A model generated the notes under the pieces. The model did no database searches and was not told where the DNA came from. It saw only the letters and a list, made by a program, of their open reading frames with translations. A stretch of 64,000 nucleotides of DNA from Pseudomonas putida (GTDB lineage Bacteria; Pseudomonadota; Gammaproteobacteria; Pseudomonadales; Pseudomonadaceae), in the NCBI RefSeq assembly GCF_025905425.1, contig NZ_CP109603.1:5968501-6032500 (forward strand). The letters run 5' to 3'. A program made the position numbers and the translations under genes. Position 1 is the first letter of the stretch, and every line of letters starts with the position of its first letter. Positions 9,217 to 18,130 of this stretch are shown one piece after another.

Positions 9217-10220
9217 TGCGCGCAATCATCTCTGCCAATACCTTCAAGCTGCTGACCTGCATGACTGTCGGCATGCTGCTGGTCAGCTGCTCCTCCAGCC
9301 GCCCGACCACCACCCAGAAAAGCGGCAATACTGTCCGCGCCCAGCCCGGCCTGGACATCAACCGTGCCCACAAGGACGGCGCGCCGTGGTGGGACGTGGA
9401 TGTGAACAAGATCCCCGATGCCACACCGACCGTGCACACGGGCAACTACAAGGCCAACCCCTACACGGTGCTGGGCAAGACCTACTACCCGATGCAGGAG
9501 TCGCGCAACTACCGCGCCGAGGGCACCGCGTCGTGGTATGGCACCAAATTCCATGGCCAGAACACCGCCAACGGCGAGCTCTACGACCTGTACGGCATGA
9601 GTGCGGCGCACAAGACCTTGCCGCTGCCGGCCTATGTGCGGGTGACCAACCTGGCCAACGGTCGCAGCGTGGTCCTGCGGGTCAACGACCGCGGCCCGTT
9701 CTATTCCGACCGCATCATCGACCTGTCCTACGCGGCGGCGAAGAAGCTCGGCTACGCCGAAATCGGCACTGCGCATGTGCGCGTCGAGGGGATCGACCCG
9801 CAACAATGGTGGGCCCAGCGTGGCCAGCAACCACCGTTGGTGCTGAAGGAGCCGCAGGTCGCCCAGACCCAGTCGATCCCGGCCAGCACCGGGCGCGTCG
9901 AGCAGTGGACCCCGCCGCCGCAGCAACACGCGGCGCCAGTGGTACCCGTACAGGTCGGCGGCAACAATGTGCCGGCCGGCAACGGCGGCAGCTTCCTGCA
10001 GGTGGGTGCCTTCGCCAACCCGGACGCCGCCGAACTGCTGCGTTCGAAGCTGAGCACCATGGTCAGTGCGCCGGTGTTCATCAGTTCCATCGTGCGTAAC
10101 CAGCAGACCTTGCACCGCGTGCGCCTGGGGCCGATCGGCAGCCAGGGTGAGCTCCAGCAGGCGCAAGACAGCATTCGCCTGGCGAACTTGGGGCAGGCAA
10201 AGCTGGTCACAGCAGACTGA
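9216..10220 (+). CDS. rlpA: septal ring lytic transglycosylase RlpA (lipoprotein)
   Basis: In Pseudomonas, RlpA is a lytic transglycosylase that prefers naked glycan strands lacking stem peptides and works at the septum. The 334-residue sequence has a lipoprotein signal with Cys25 (MLLVSCSSS), a double-psi beta-barrel domain at roughly 95-190 (GTASWYGTKFHGQNTANGELYD, RVTNLANGRSVVLRVNDRGPF), a Pro/Gln-rich linker, and a C-terminal SPOR domain (GSFLQVGAFANPDAAELLRSKL to the end) that binds denuded peptidoglycan. Start ATG overlaps the mltB stop. It is the last tightly coupled gene of the wall operon. Confidence 0.95.
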   Translation: MRAIISANTFKLLTCMTVGMLLVSCSSSRPTTTQKSGNTVRAQPGLDINRAHKDGAPWWDVDVNKIPDATPTVHTGNYKANPYTVLGKTYYPMQESRNYRAEGTASWYGTKFHGQNTANGELYDLYGMSAAHKTLPLPAYVRVTNLANGRSVVLRVNDRGPFYSDRIIDLSYAAAKKLGYAEIGTAHVRVEGIDPQQWWAQRGQQPPLVLKEPQVAQTQSIPASTGRVEQWTPPPQQHAAPVVPVQVGGNNVPAGNGGSFLQVGAFANPDAAELLRSKLSTMVSAPVFISSIVRNQQTLHRVRLGPIGSQGELQQAQDSIRLANLGQAKLVTAD

Positions 10221-10228
10221 CAGCTTTA

Positions 10229-10266
10229 GTAGGAGCGGCCCTTTCGCGACACAAGGCCGCTCCTAC
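10229..10266. repeat. REP-like hairpin downstream of rlpA
   Basis: GTAGGAGCGGCC at 10229-10240 pairs perfectly with GGCCGCTCCTAC at 10255-10266 around a 14-base loop containing TTCGCG. This is a divergent relative of the window's REP family (TGTAGGAGC type). It lies between rlpA and dacA. Confidence 0.75.
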
Positions 10267-10442
10267 AGGTTTTGTCATGAATTGCCGGGCGCGCGCATGT
10301 ACAATGACGGCTTTTGCCCGCAGCGACATAAAGCCGCACTGCGTGGGCTCGGCCCAAGGCCTTAAAAACTAGACTGACTGGCGCTGGGCACACGCTGTAG
10401 CCCAGGGAACATCTCAGACCATTAGCGATTTTCGAGAGACGG

Positions 10443-11603
10443 ATGAACATCACCAACCTTGCCAAACGACTTTGCCTGCCCGTACTGCTGATGATCACGC
10501 CTGCTGCTTTCGCGGCAGAGCAGATGATGCCGGCACCACCGCAACTGGCAGCCAAGTCCTACGTACTCATGGACGCGTCCAGCGGCAACGTGCTGGTCGA
10601 GAACAACGGTGACGAGCGCCTGCCGCCAGCCAGCCTGACCAAGCTGATGACCGCCTACATCGCCACCCTGGACATTCGTCGTGGCCAGATCGGTGAAAAC
10701 GATCCGGTCACCGTCAGCGAAAACGCCTGGCGTACCGGCGGTTCGCGCATGTTCATCAAGGTTGGCAGCCAGGTGACCGTCAGCGACCTGCTGCACGGCA
10801 TCATCATCCAGTCGGGTAACGACGCTTCCGTCGCCCTGGCCGAGCACATTGCCGGCAGCGAAGACGCTTTCGCCGACATGATGAACAAGACGGCCACCGA
10901 CCTGGGTATGGCCAACAGCCACTTCATGAACCCGACCGGCCTGCCGAACCCGGAGCACTACTCTTCGGCGCACGACATGGCCCTGCTGGCGCGCGCGATC
11001 ATCGACGTCGACCCGGCCCACTATGCGATCTACTCGCAGAAAGAGTTCTACTGGAACAACATCAAGCAGCCGAACCGCAACCTGCTGCTGTGGCGTGACA
11101 AGACCGTCGATGGCCTGAAGACCGGCCACACCGACGAAGCCGGTTATTGCATGGTGGCTTCGGCCGTACGTGACGGCCAGCGCCTGATCGCCGTGGTGTT
11201 TGGCACCAACAGCGAGCAGTCTCGTGCTGCCGAAACCCAGAAGCTGCTGACCTACGGCTTCCGCTTCTTCGAAACCCAGACCTTCTACCAGAAGGGCACC
11301 GAGCTGACTCAGGCCCCGGTCTGGAAGGGCGCCACCAGCCAGGTTAAAGCTGGCCTGGCCAACGACCTGACCATGACTATGCCTAAAGGCCAATTGAAGC
11401 GCCTGCAGGCTTCGATGACCATGAACCCGCAGCTCACCGCACCGATCGCCAAAGGTGACGTGATCGGCAAAGTGGAAGTCAAACTGGACGAGAACGTGGT
11501 TCACAGCGCCGACCTGATCGCCCTTGATGGCGTCGAGGAAGGTGGTTTCTTCCGCCGTATGTGGGATAGCATCCGTCTATTCTTCTACGGGTTGTTCAAC
11601 TGA
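10443..11603 (+). CDS. dacA: D-alanyl-D-alanine carboxypeptidase (PBP5 family)
   Basis: DacA removes the terminal D-Ala from pentapeptides and so limits cross-linking. The 386-residue preprotein has a signal peptide likely cut after PAAFA (about residue 24). Active-site motifs of the S11 family are S64-L-T-K67 (PPASLTKLMT), S124-G-N126 (IIQSGNDAS) and K226-T-G228 (GLKTGHTDEAGY). The C-terminal beta-rich PBP5_C domain ends in the amphipathic segment GGFFRRMWDSIRLFFYGLFN, which anchors it to the outer face of the inner membrane. It has its own 222-base leader containing a REP-like hairpin and a short CTGGGC/GCCCAG hairpin, and is followed by a terminator-like hairpin. Confidence 0.96.
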   Translation: MNITNLAKRLCLPVLLMITPAAFAAEQMMPAPPQLAAKSYVLMDASSGNVLVENNGDERLPPASLTKLMTAYIATLDIRRGQIGENDPVTVSENAWRTGGSRMFIKVGSQVTVSDLLHGIIIQSGNDASVALAEHIAGSEDAFADMMNKTATDLGMANSHFMNPTGLPNPEHYSSAHDMALLARAIIDVDPAHYAIYSQKEFYWNNIKQPNRNLLLWRDKTVDGLKTGHTDEAGYCMVASAVRDGQRLIAVVFGTNSEQSRAAETQKLLTYGFRFFETQTFYQKGTELTQAPVWKGATSQVKAGLANDLTMTMPKGQLKRLQASMTMNPQLTAPIAKGDVIGKVEVKLDENVVHSADLIALDGVEEGGFFRRMWDSIRLFFYGLFN

Positions 11604-11618
11604 TAACGTGACCTGCCA

Positions 11619-11650
11619 CGCTCCCGCTGTTCATGCGGGGGCGTTGTTGT
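11619..11650 (+). terminator. probable rho-independent terminator after dacA
   Basis: CGCTCCCGC and GCGGGGGCG form a 9-pair stem (one G-U pair) with a 7-base loop, followed by TTGTTGTTG. The T tract is interrupted, so termination may be partial, leaving some read-through into the DUF493-lipB-lipA genes. Confidence 0.55.
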
Positions 11651-11678
11651 TGCCACGGCTTACGAGGCCGTTTCCGCC

Positions 11679-11954
11679 ATGAGCGAACCTGACGTCAAGT
11701 CGCACAAGATCGAGTTCCCCTGCGCCGATTACCCGATCAAGGTCATTGGCGATACCGTTGTCGGTTTCAAGGACACGGTCATCGAAATCCTCAGCAAATA
11801 CGCCAAGGTCGACCTCGCTACCCTGGCCGAGCGCCAGAGCAAGGAAGGCAAGTACACCACGGTGCAACTGCACATCGTTGCCGAGAGCGAGAACCAGCTG
11901 CACGACATCAACAGTGCACTGCGTGCCACCGGCATCGTGAAAATGGTGCTCTGA
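11679..11954 (+). CDS. DUF493 family protein (YbeD-like)
   Basis: A 91-residue protein with the DUF493/YbeD fold: [23 protein letters not shown] at the N-terminus and [28 protein letters not shown] at the end. The family resembles ACT-like regulatory domains and is found between dacA and lipB in many gammaproteobacteria; no biochemical function is assigned, though the constant linkage hints at lipoate metabolism. Its stop overlaps the lipB start (TGATG). Confidence 0.92.
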   Translation: MSEPDVKSHKIEFPCADYPIKVIGDTVVGFKDTVIEILSKYAKVDLATLAERQSKEGKYTTVQLHIVAESENQLHDINSALRATGIVKMVL

Positions 11955-12601
11955 TGTCCGCCTGTCTCGGTTTTCGCGATCTTGGCCTGCAGCCCTATGA
12001 ACCGGTGCTGGAAGCCATGCGTCGCTTTACCGAGCAGCGAGGGCCCGACAGCCAGGACGAAATCTGGCTGGTCGAACACCCTTCGGTCTTCACCCAGGGC
12101 CAGGCCGGCAAGGCCGAGCACCTGCTGATTCCGGGCGATATCCCGGTGGTGCAGACCGACCGTGGTGGCCAGGTGACCTACCATGGCCCCGGGCAGTTGG
12201 TGGCCTACCTGCTACTGGATGTGCGCCGGCTGGGTTTTGGTGTACGTGAGCTGGTCAGCCGTATCGAGCAGACCCTTATCGACCTGCTTGCCAGTTACGA
12301 TGTCCAGGCCGCGGCCAAGCCCGACGCCCCGGGTGTCTATGTCGATGGAGCGAAAATCGCCTCCCTCGGCCTGCGAATCCGCAACGGCCGTTCCTTCCAC
12401 GGCCTTGCCCTGAACGTGGACATGGACCTTGCGCCATTCCGCCGAATCAACCCCTGCGGTTATGCGGGGCTGGCCATGACCCAGCTACGCGATCAGGCAG
12501 GCCCGATCGAACTCAACGAGGTCAGGACAAGGCTGCGCGGACAGCTGGTCAAGCACCTCGACTACGCTGAGCAGACGACCCTCACGGGCGGAATCGACTG
12601 A
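11954..12601 (+). CDS. lipB: octanoyl-[acyl-carrier-protein]:protein N-octanoyltransferase
   Basis: LipB moves octanoyl groups from acyl carrier protein to the lipoyl domains of 2-oxoacid dehydrogenases and GcvH, the first step of endogenous lipoylation. The 215-residue protein carries the family motifs [19 protein letters not shown], the conserved lysine in [12 protein letters not shown], and the acyl-accepting cysteine in [13 protein letters not shown] (about C168). It overlaps the DUF493 gene and is followed after 2 bases by lipA, the enzyme that acts next. Confidence 0.97.
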   Translation: MSACLGFRDLGLQPYEPVLEAMRRFTEQRGPDSQDEIWLVEHPSVFTQGQAGKAEHLLIPGDIPVVQTDRGGQVTYHGPGQLVAYLLLDVRRLGFGVRELVSRIEQTLIDLLASYDVQAAAKPDAPGVYVDGAKIASLGLRIRNGRSFHGLALNVDMDLAPFRRINPCGYAGLAMTQLRDQAGPIELNEVRTRLRGQLVKHLDYAEQTTLTGGID

Positions 12602-12603
12602 AT

Positions 12604-13620
12604 ATGACAACTGTGCAAGAAGCCGTGCCGAACCTGATACCTACCCAGGATGTCACCTCGCGCCCTGCGCCGAAGAAGGTGGAAGCTGGGGTCAAACTGC
12701 GTGGCGCCGACAAGGTGGCGCGCATCCCTGTGAAGATCATCCCGACCGATGAGCTGCCGAAAAAGCCCGACTGGATCCGCGTGCGCATCCCGGTCTCGCC
12801 CGAGGTAGACCGCATCAAGCAACTGCTGCGCAAGCACAAGCTGCACAGCGTCTGCGAAGAGGCCTCTTGCCCGAACCTGGGCGAGTGCTTCTCTGGCGGT
12901 ACCGCGACCTTCATGATCATGGGTGACATTTGCACCCGTCGTTGCCCATTCTGCGACGTGGGCCACGGCCGACCGAAGCCACTGGACCTCGACGAGCCGA
13001 AAAACCTCGCCGTCGCCATTGCCGACCTGCGCCTGAAGTACGTGGTGATCACCTCGGTGGACCGCGACGACCTGCGTGACGGTGGTGCCCAGCACTTCGC
13101 CGACTGCATTCGCGAGATCCGCGCCTTGTCGCCAGGTGTGCAACTGGAAACCCTGGTCCCGGACTACCGTGGCCGTATGGATGTGGCCCTGGAGATCACC
13201 GCGCAAGAGCCGCCGGATGTCTTCAACCACAACCTGGAAACCGTACCGCGCCTGTACAAGGCCGCGCGTCCGGGTTCGGACTATGACTGGTCGCTGGACC
13301 TGCTGCAGAAGTTCAAGCAGATGGTCCCGCACGTACCGACCAAATCGGGCCTGATGCTCGGCCTGGGCGAGACCGACGAAGAAGTCATCGAAGTGATGCA
13401 CCGCATGCGCGAGCACGAGATCGACATGCTGACCCTCGGCCAGTACCTGCAGCCGTCGCGCAGCCACTTGCCGGTGCAGCGTTTCGTGCACCCGGACACC
13501 TTCGCCTGGTTCGCCGAAGAAGGCTACAAGATGGGCTTCAAGAACGTGGCCTCCGGCCCGCTGGTACGTTCTTCGTACCATGCTGACCAGCAGGCCCACG
13601 AAGCCAAGATCAAGCTCTGA
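12604..13620 (+). CDS. lipA: lipoyl synthase (radical SAM)
   Basis: LipA inserts two sulfur atoms into the protein-bound octanoyl group to make lipoate. The 338-residue protein shows the auxiliary cluster motif [12 protein letters not shown] (C-x4-C-x5-C), the radical-SAM cluster motif CTRRCPFC (C-x3-C-x2-C), [19 protein letters not shown] and the C-terminal [11 protein letters not shown] with the conserved RSSYH segment whose serine ligates the auxiliary cluster. A strong terminator follows the gene. Confidence 0.98.
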   Translation: MTTVQEAVPNLIPTQDVTSRPAPKKVEAGVKLRGADKVARIPVKIIPTDELPKKPDWIRVRIPVSPEVDRIKQLLRKHKLHSVCEEASCPNLGECFSGGTATFMIMGDICTRRCPFCDVGHGRPKPLDLDEPKNLAVAIADLRLKYVVITSVDRDDLRDGGAQHFADCIREIRALSPGVQLETLVPDYRGRMDVALEITAQEPPDVFNHNLETVPRLYKAARPGSDYDWSLDLLQKFKQMVPHVPTKSGLMLGLGETDEEVIEVMHRMREHEIDMLTLGQYLQPSRSHLPVQRFVHPDTFAWFAEEGYKMGFKNVASGPLVRSSYHADQQAHEAKIKL

Positions 13621-13640
13621 GCCTGGTCTGAGTCACACAT

Positions 13641-13680
13641 GCCGATGCGCGCCGAAAGGCGGCATCGGCATTTTTGTTTT
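13641..13680 (+). terminator. rho-independent terminator after lipA
   Basis: GCCGATGC pairs with GCATCGGC and, inside it, CGCC with GGCG around a GAAA tetraloop (13641-13669), followed by ATTTTTGTTTTTG. This separates lipA from the next gene. Confidence 0.88.
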
Positions 13681-13706
13681 TGTGCCCTGCGCTGCAAGGA
13701 GTTGCG

Positions 13707-14645
13707 ATGAATTGCGCCGAAACCTTCGAGTCCCGCCTGCCCGCCGTACTGCGGGAGGATGCCTGCTTTGCCATCGTCGCGCCGGCCGGGCCGGCACGCC
13801 TGGATGCGCAAAAAGCCAGCCAGTGGTTTGCCGAACGTGGCTATCGCTGTCGTATCTACCCGGGCGTTGATCAGGCCCAGGGCTACCTGGCGGGCTCAGA
13901 TCAGCAGCGGCTGCAGGACCTTCACGATGCCTTCGCAGACCCGGCTATCGACGCGATCCTGTGCATGCGCGGCGGCTACGGCAGCATGCGCCTGCTCGAC
14001 CAGCTCGATTTTGACCTCGTTCGCCGCAATCCCAAGCCACTGATCGGCTACAGCGACATCACCGCGCTGCACACGGCCATCTACCGGAACACTGGTTTAC
14101 TTACCTTCCATGGGGCGATGCTGAACGCCGATCTGCTGGGCGCCAAGCTTGAGCCGACCGAGTCGTCGCTCATAGCGCAGTTGATTGGGCAGGTTGGGGC
14201 CGGGGATGCGATTGCGCATCCTGCCGACTTTGCCTTGAACTGCGTGGTGCCGGGTATTGCCAGTGGGCGTTTGCTGGGTGGCAACCTGTCGATGCTCGGC
14301 GCGACCCTGGGCACCGTGGCAGAGATCGAAACGCAGGGGTGCATCTTGTTTATCGAGGACGTCAACGAACCGCTGTTTCGGGTGGATCGTTTACTGACCC
14401 AGTTGCGCCTGGCGGGCAAGCTTGACGGGGTGAGGGGCGTGTTGGTAGGGGATTTTGCAGGGATCACCGTGGCGGCGTTGGCGCCGCTGCTGCAGGACAT
14501 TTTCGGGCCGCTGGGTGTGCCGGTGCTGGCCGGGTGGCGCAGTGGGCATTGTGACCCGAATGTGTGCTTGCCGCTGGGGGCTGAGGTGGTGCTGGACAGC
14601 GAGAAGATGAGCCTGGTGTTGCAGCAGGACTTGTTTAGGGCTTGA
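13707..14645 (+). CDS. ldcA: muramoyltetrapeptide LD-carboxypeptidase (S66 family)
   Basis: LdcA trims the terminal D-Ala from tetrapeptides in the cytoplasm during murein recycling. The 312-residue protein starts MNCAETFESRLPAVL at the ATG after GCAAGGAG. S66 features are CMRGGYGSMRLLDQLD, the nucleophile in IGYSDITALH (S116), the glutamate in LFIEDVNEPLFRVDR, and the histidine in GWRSGHCDPNVCLPLG. The last third has noticeably lower GC3 and more TTG/GGG codons than neighbouring core genes. The 11-residue upstream extension falls in the lipA terminator and is rejected. Confidence 0.93.
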   Translation: MNCAETFESRLPAVLREDACFAIVAPAGPARLDAQKASQWFAERGYRCRIYPGVDQAQGYLAGSDQQRLQDLHDAFADPAIDAILCMRGGYGSMRLLDQLDFDLVRRNPKPLIGYSDITALHTAIYRNTGLLTFHGAMLNADLLGAKLEPTESSLIAQLIGQVGAGDAIAHPADFALNCVVPGIASGRLLGGNLSMLGATLGTVAEIETQGCILFIEDVNEPLFRVDRLLTQLRLAGKLDGVRGVLVGDFAGITVAALAPLLQDIFGPLGVPVLAGWRSGHCDPNVCLPLGAEVVLDSEKMSLVLQQDLFRA

Positions 14646-14660
14646 GGGGGCTGCTGTGCA

Positions 14661-14752
14661 GCCCTTCGCGGGCAAGCCCGCTGCCACCGGTACTGTGCAG
14701 GCCTTAAGGTCGCCGCAGTTCCTGAGGGAGCGGGCTTGCCCCGCGAAGGGCC
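14661..14752. repeat. REP element pair (inverted)
   Basis: Left copy begins at 14661 with CCTTCGCGGGCAAGCCCGCT, and the complementary right copy ends at 14752. It lies between the convergent ldcA and transglycosylase genes. Confidence 0.88.
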
Positions 14753-14761
14753 GCAATGGCG

Positions 14762-16081
14762 TTAACGCTGACGCAGGCTCTCAAGCAGCTTGTGCGTCGG
14801 ATACCCATCCGCCGCCCACCCAAACCCTTGCTGGGCATTGCGAATGGCCTTGCGGGTATTGGCGCCAATGATGCCATCGGCATTGCCGGCGTCATGCCCG
14901 CTGGCATTGAGCAGGTTTTGCAGTTCCATGCGCTCGCTGCGGCTCAATGGCAGGTCTTCCTTCGGCCAGCTGCCGGCAATGAAGCCCCAGCCCGAGAACC
15001 GATCACCCAGCAGGCTCACGGCCAGGGCATAGGACGATGAGTTGTTGTACTTGAGAATGGCGCGGAAATTGTCCAGCACCAGGAACGCCGGGCCGCGTGC
15101 ACCCGCAGGCAGCAGCAGGGCGGCGGACAGCTGGTTGCTGTTGGCGGGCAACTGGGTGCCGGCGGGCAGCTTCACGCCCAGTTGCAGCCATTCACTCACC
15201 GGCTTGCGCAGCGAACCATCGGCCAGCCAGAAGTCGAAGCCTGCCGGTACTTGCACTTCAAAGCCCCAAGGCTGGCCACGTTTCCAGCCGGAGCTTTGCA
15301 GATAGTGCGCGGTCGAGGCCAAGGCGTCGGGGGTGCTGTTCCAGATGTCCCGGCGGCCATCGCCGTCGAAATCCACCGCATGGGTGTTGTAGGTGGTCGG
15401 GATGAACTGGGTCTGGCCCATGGCGCCGGCCCATGAACCGCGCATGGCCTCAGGCTGGATATCGCCGTTCTGCAGGATCTGCAGGGCGGCAATCAGCTGG
15501 TCCTGAGCGAACTGTGGGCGGCGGCCTTCGTAGGCCAGGGTCGCCAGCGAGCGAATGACCGACTTGCTGCCCTGGAACTGGCCGAAGTTGCTTTCCATAC
15601 CCCATACCGAAACCAGCACCTGGCGGTCCACGCCATAGCGCTGCTCGATGCGGCTCAACAGTTCCGCATTCTGCTCCAGCAGTTTCTTGCCATTGCGCAC
15701 GCGCAGTGGCGACAGGGCGCCTTCCAGGTATTCCCACACGGGGCGGGTGAATTCAGGTTGGCTGCGGTCGGCCTTGATCACGTCCATGTCGGGGGTTACA
15801 CCGACGAATGCACGGTCGAAGGTGGTTGGCGAAATACCGGCCTGCAGGGCCTGTTGGCGGAAGCCAGCCTGCCATTGCGCGAACGTTTGCAGAGGCTGGA
15901 TCTCAGTAGTGCTGGCGTCGGGCGTTGCACCGGGCAGGTTCACCACCGGGGCGGGCTGGGCAGGGGCCAGCGGCAAGGCATCGGCGGCGGTGGGTTTTTC
16001 CGCGCAGGCGACGAGCAGGATGAAGCTGGAGGCCGCGATCAGTTGACGGGATTTCCAACGGGGGAGAAGACTGAGGAGCAT
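14762..16081 (-). CDS. MltB-family lytic transglycosylase lipoprotein with peptidoglycan-binding domain
   Basis: A 439-residue paralogue of MltB. It has a lipoprotein signal with Cys26 (SFILLVACAEKPT), a transglycosylase domain with the catalytic glutamate in VSVWGMESNFGQF (about E163), AGAMGQTQFIPTTYNTHAVDFDGDGRRDIW, and a C-terminal PG_binding_1 domain (about 380-435: RMELQNLLNASGHDAGNADGIIGANTRKAI) that MltB itself lacks. Expected activity is non-hydrolytic cleavage of glycan strands at the outer membrane. It lies downstream of arfA on the same strand with 60 bases between them. A family-level call is secure; which Pseudomonas paralogue number it carries is not. Confidence 0.93.
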   Translation of the reverse strand: MLLSLLPRWKSRQLIAASSFILLVACAEKPTAADALPLAPAQPAPVVNLPGATPDASTTEIQPLQTFAQWQAGFRQQALQAGISPTTFDRAFVGVTPDMDVIKADRSQPEFTRPVWEYLEGALSPLRVRNGKKLLEQNAELLSRIEQRYGVDRQVLVSVWGMESNFGQFQGSKSVIRSLATLAYEGRRPQFAQDQLIAALQILQNGDIQPEAMRGSWAGAMGQTQFIPTTYNTHAVDFDGDGRRDIWNSTPDALASTAHYLQSSGWKRGQPWGFEVQVPAGFDFWLADGSLRKPVSEWLQLGVKLPAGTQLPANSNQLSAALLLPAGARGPAFLVLDNFRAILKYNNSSSYALAVSLLGDRFSGWGFIAGSWPKEDLPLSRSERMELQNLLNASGHDAGNADGIIGANTRKAIRNAQQGFGWAADGYPTHKLLESLRQR

Positions 16082-16141
16082 GCACAGATCCAGAATTTCA
16101 GGTCAGGTGCTGACCATACCATGCCTGCGCTTTCGATGCTT

Positions 16142-16306
16142 TCATGCGGCCAAAAAGTAAGAAGCCTCCCAATCTCTCGATTGGAAGGCTTCGCGGCGGT
16201 AGCTGCCTTTGCCCTTGTCTGGTTGTTCCTGGCGGCAGCGGAACAGGGGCTGGGCGACGATGGACTTGGCCTTGTTGGGGCCGTGCTTTTTCGGCTTTTT
16301 GCTCAT
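16142..16306 (-). CDS. arfA: alternative ribosome-rescue factor A
   Basis: ArfA rescues ribosomes stalled on non-stop mRNA by recruiting release factor 2 when trans-translation fails. The 54-residue protein starts MSKKPKKHGPNKAKSIVAQPLF and continues RQEQPDKGKGSYRREAF, the conserved ArfA body. A longer frame running up to 16717 overlaps holA and is rejected. The last third of the coding sequence contains a near-perfect 14-bp hairpin followed by a T-rich tract, the arrangement by which ArfA production is tied to tmRNA status in enterobacteria (see separate feature). The 3' coding end RDWEASYFLAA would be dispensable in the truncated form. Confidence 0.9.
   Translation of the reverse strand: MSKKPKKHGPNKAKSIVAQPLFRCRQEQPDKGKGSYRREAFQSRDWEASYFLAA
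16151..16192 (-). terminator. hairpin with T tract inside the arfA coding sequence
   Basis: On the coding (minus) strand GAAGCCTTCCAATC pairs with GATTGGGAGGCTTC around a GAGA tetraloop (16192 down to 16161; 13 Watson-Crick pairs and one G-U), followed by TTACTTTTTG (16160-16151). The stop codon comes after it at 16142-16144. Termination here, or RNase III cleavage of the stem, would leave an arfA mRNA without a stop codon. Confidence 0.85.
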
Positions 16307-16422
16307 GGTGCGGGTTCCCGATGGATGGTGTTCGAGGCGCACTGTAGGCCCCTGGGTGGGGGAGGGCCAATTGATTGTGTATATGGTTCGGGGCTCAGGG
16401 CTGCCTGTAGGAGCGGCCCCGG

Positions 16423-17460
16423 CTATTCGGGAGGGAGCGCTAGCCGCTGGCCCGCCATCAGCAGCGACAGCCGTGCCAGGCCGGTCCAGGGCGAACCTTC
16501 GGCCTGGCCCTTGATCTGCGCATCGATACGCTGAGCATCTTGCAGCAGCTGAGCCCAGCGCTGCGCAGACAGGCGCTGCAGGGCTTTGCTGACCAGCGGG
16601 CGACGTTTGTCCCACACCGGTGGCCGCGCTTGGCTGAATGCCTTGTCCAGCGGTACGCCCTGGCTGAACTGCTGGGCAAGCCCGGACAGTTGGCGCAGCT
16701 CGCGGGCCAAGGCCCACAGAATCACCGGCGGCTCCACGCCTTCACCGCGCAGGCCTTCGAGCATGCGCAGGGCATGCGCGGCTTCGCCATTGAGAATGGC
16801 ATCGACCAGCCCGAAGACATCGAAGCGGGCGCTGTCGGCGACGGCCGACTGCACGGTCTCCACGGTGATCTGATTGCCCTCGGCAAGCAGCTTGAGCTTT
16901 TCGATTTCCTGGGCGGCGGCCAGCAGGTTGCCTTCGACACGTGCGGCAATCAGGTCGACAGCATCGCGCTGTGCCGAAAGGCCGGCCTGCGACAGCCGCT
17001 GGTTGATCCATTGGGGGAGCTGGTGGGCATCCACCGGCCAGATCTGGATGAACTGGCAGTGGGCACCTTCGATCAGTGCCTTGCCCCACTTGGTCTTCTG
17101 CGCGCTGCCGTCGAGTTTGGGCAGGCTGATCAGCAGCAGCGTGTCCTCAGCCGGGTTGGCGCAATACTCCATCAACGCGGCAGCACCCTTGTCGCCAGGT
17201 TTGCCGGAGGGCAGGCGCAGCTCCAGCAGGCGGCGTTGGGCGAACAGGGACAGGCTGGCGCCCGCCTGGAGCAGGGTGCCCCAGTCGAAATTGGCGTCGG
17301 CACTGAACACCTGGCGTTCGTCGAAACCTTGCTGGCGCGCAGCGGCACGGATGGCGTCGGCGGCTTCCTGGCACAGCAACGGGTCGTCGCCACTGACCAC
17401 GTAAACCGGTGCCAGAGTGCCTTGAAGGTGCTTGTTGAGTTGGGCGGGGGCGAGTTTCAT
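16423..17460 (-). CDS. holA: DNA polymerase III subunit delta
   Basis: HolA is the wrench of the clamp loader that opens the beta clamp. The 345-residue protein begins MKLAPAQLNKHLQGTLAPVYVVSGDDPLLCQEA, with the AAA-like fold and delta signatures AAARQQGFDERQVF, LLEQRLPSGKPGDKG-like region (RRLLELRLPSGKPGDKG), RVEGNLLAAAQEIEKLKLL and the C-terminal collar domain. It follows lptE by 37 bases in the conserved leuS-lptE-holA order. The 11-residue upstream extension (from 17493) reaches almost to the lptE stop and is not conserved-looking. Confidence 0.95.
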   Translation of the reverse strand: MKLAPAQLNKHLQGTLAPVYVVSGDDPLLCQEAADAIRAAARQQGFDERQVFSADANFDWGTLLQAGASLSLFAQRRLLELRLPSGKPGDKGAAALMEYCANPAEDTLLLISLPKLDGSAQKTKWGKALIEGAHCQFIQIWPVDAHQLPQWINQRLSQAGLSAQRDAVDLIAARVEGNLLAAAQEIEKLKLLAEGNQITVETVQSAVADSARFDVFGLVDAILNGEAAHALRMLEGLRGEGVEPPVILWALARELRQLSGLAQQFSQGVPLDKAFSQARPPVWDKRRPLVSKALQRLSAQRWAQLLQDAQRIDAQIKGQAEGSPWTGLARLSLLMAGQRLALPPE

Positions 17461-17497
17461 CGGAAACAGGCGGGGCACCTGGGTGCCCCGCACGGGC

Positions 17498-18103
17498 TCA
17501 GTTGCCCGGAACTTCCAGTGGCGACTGCTGCGGCGTTTCGGCCTGCTGGTGGCGAGCCGCTTCCAGCGCGTCGGCTTGCGCCTTGGCGCGTTCGTCGGCT
17601 TTGCGCTGCAGCTCGTCCAGTTGCGCCGGGGTCAGCATCTGCAGGCGTACGACCATGGCGTTGACCAGGTCGCGGCGCATCTCTTCGCGTGCCCGGTTGG
17701 CTTCTTGCTCGGAACCTGTGATGTTGGACGCGTCACGCATGTAGATCTTGCGGACTTCCAGTTTGTCGGTGAGCAGTTCCAGGTTGTTCAGGCCCTGGAT
17801 GCTGTAGTCCAGCACCGTGGTCAGCTCGTACTCGGCCGAGCGGCTGCCACCGCTGTAGGTCGCGGCGCGCTGGCTTTCCTGCTCGTTGGTCAGCACCAGG
17901 CGGTAAGGTGCGCCCGCGTGGACGTTGACGCCGCTGCGCTCCAGGACCTGGCGCAGTTCGGTCACTGTTTCGCCATAGGCATTACGCGCGCTGACGTCCA
18001 TCTCCTTGACGTTCAGCTCGGTGGAGCCGGTGCCGCGCAGCTGGAAACCGCAGGCGCTGAGCAAAACGGCCAGGCCGATTACCAGCAGATTGCGTTTGAT
18101 CAT
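17498..18103 (-). CDS. lptE: LPS-assembly lipoprotein LptE
   Basis: LptE plugs the LptD barrel and helps insert lipopolysaccharide in the outer membrane. The 201-residue preprotein has a lipobox with Cys18 (LAVLLSACGFQLRGTG), and the GFQLRG start of the mature protein is the family hallmark. The middle contains YELTTVLDYSI and the end is a charged, Gln-rich helix (LDELQRKADERAKAQADALEAARHQQAE). It lies between leuS and holA on the same strand; a strong hairpin occupies the leuS-lptE gap. Confidence 0.95.
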   Translation of the reverse strand: MIKRNLLVIGLAVLLSACGFQLRGTGSTELNVKEMDVSARNAYGETVTELRQVLERSGVNVHAGAPYRLVLTNEQESQRAATYSGGSRSAEYELTTVLDYSIQGLNNLELLTDKLEVRKIYMRDASNITGSEQEANRAREEMRRDLVNAMVVRLQMLTPAQLDELQRKADERAKAQADALEAARHQQAETPQQSPLEVPGN

Positions 18104-18130
18104 GTTGTTGCTCCCTCTTGGGCCTGTACC

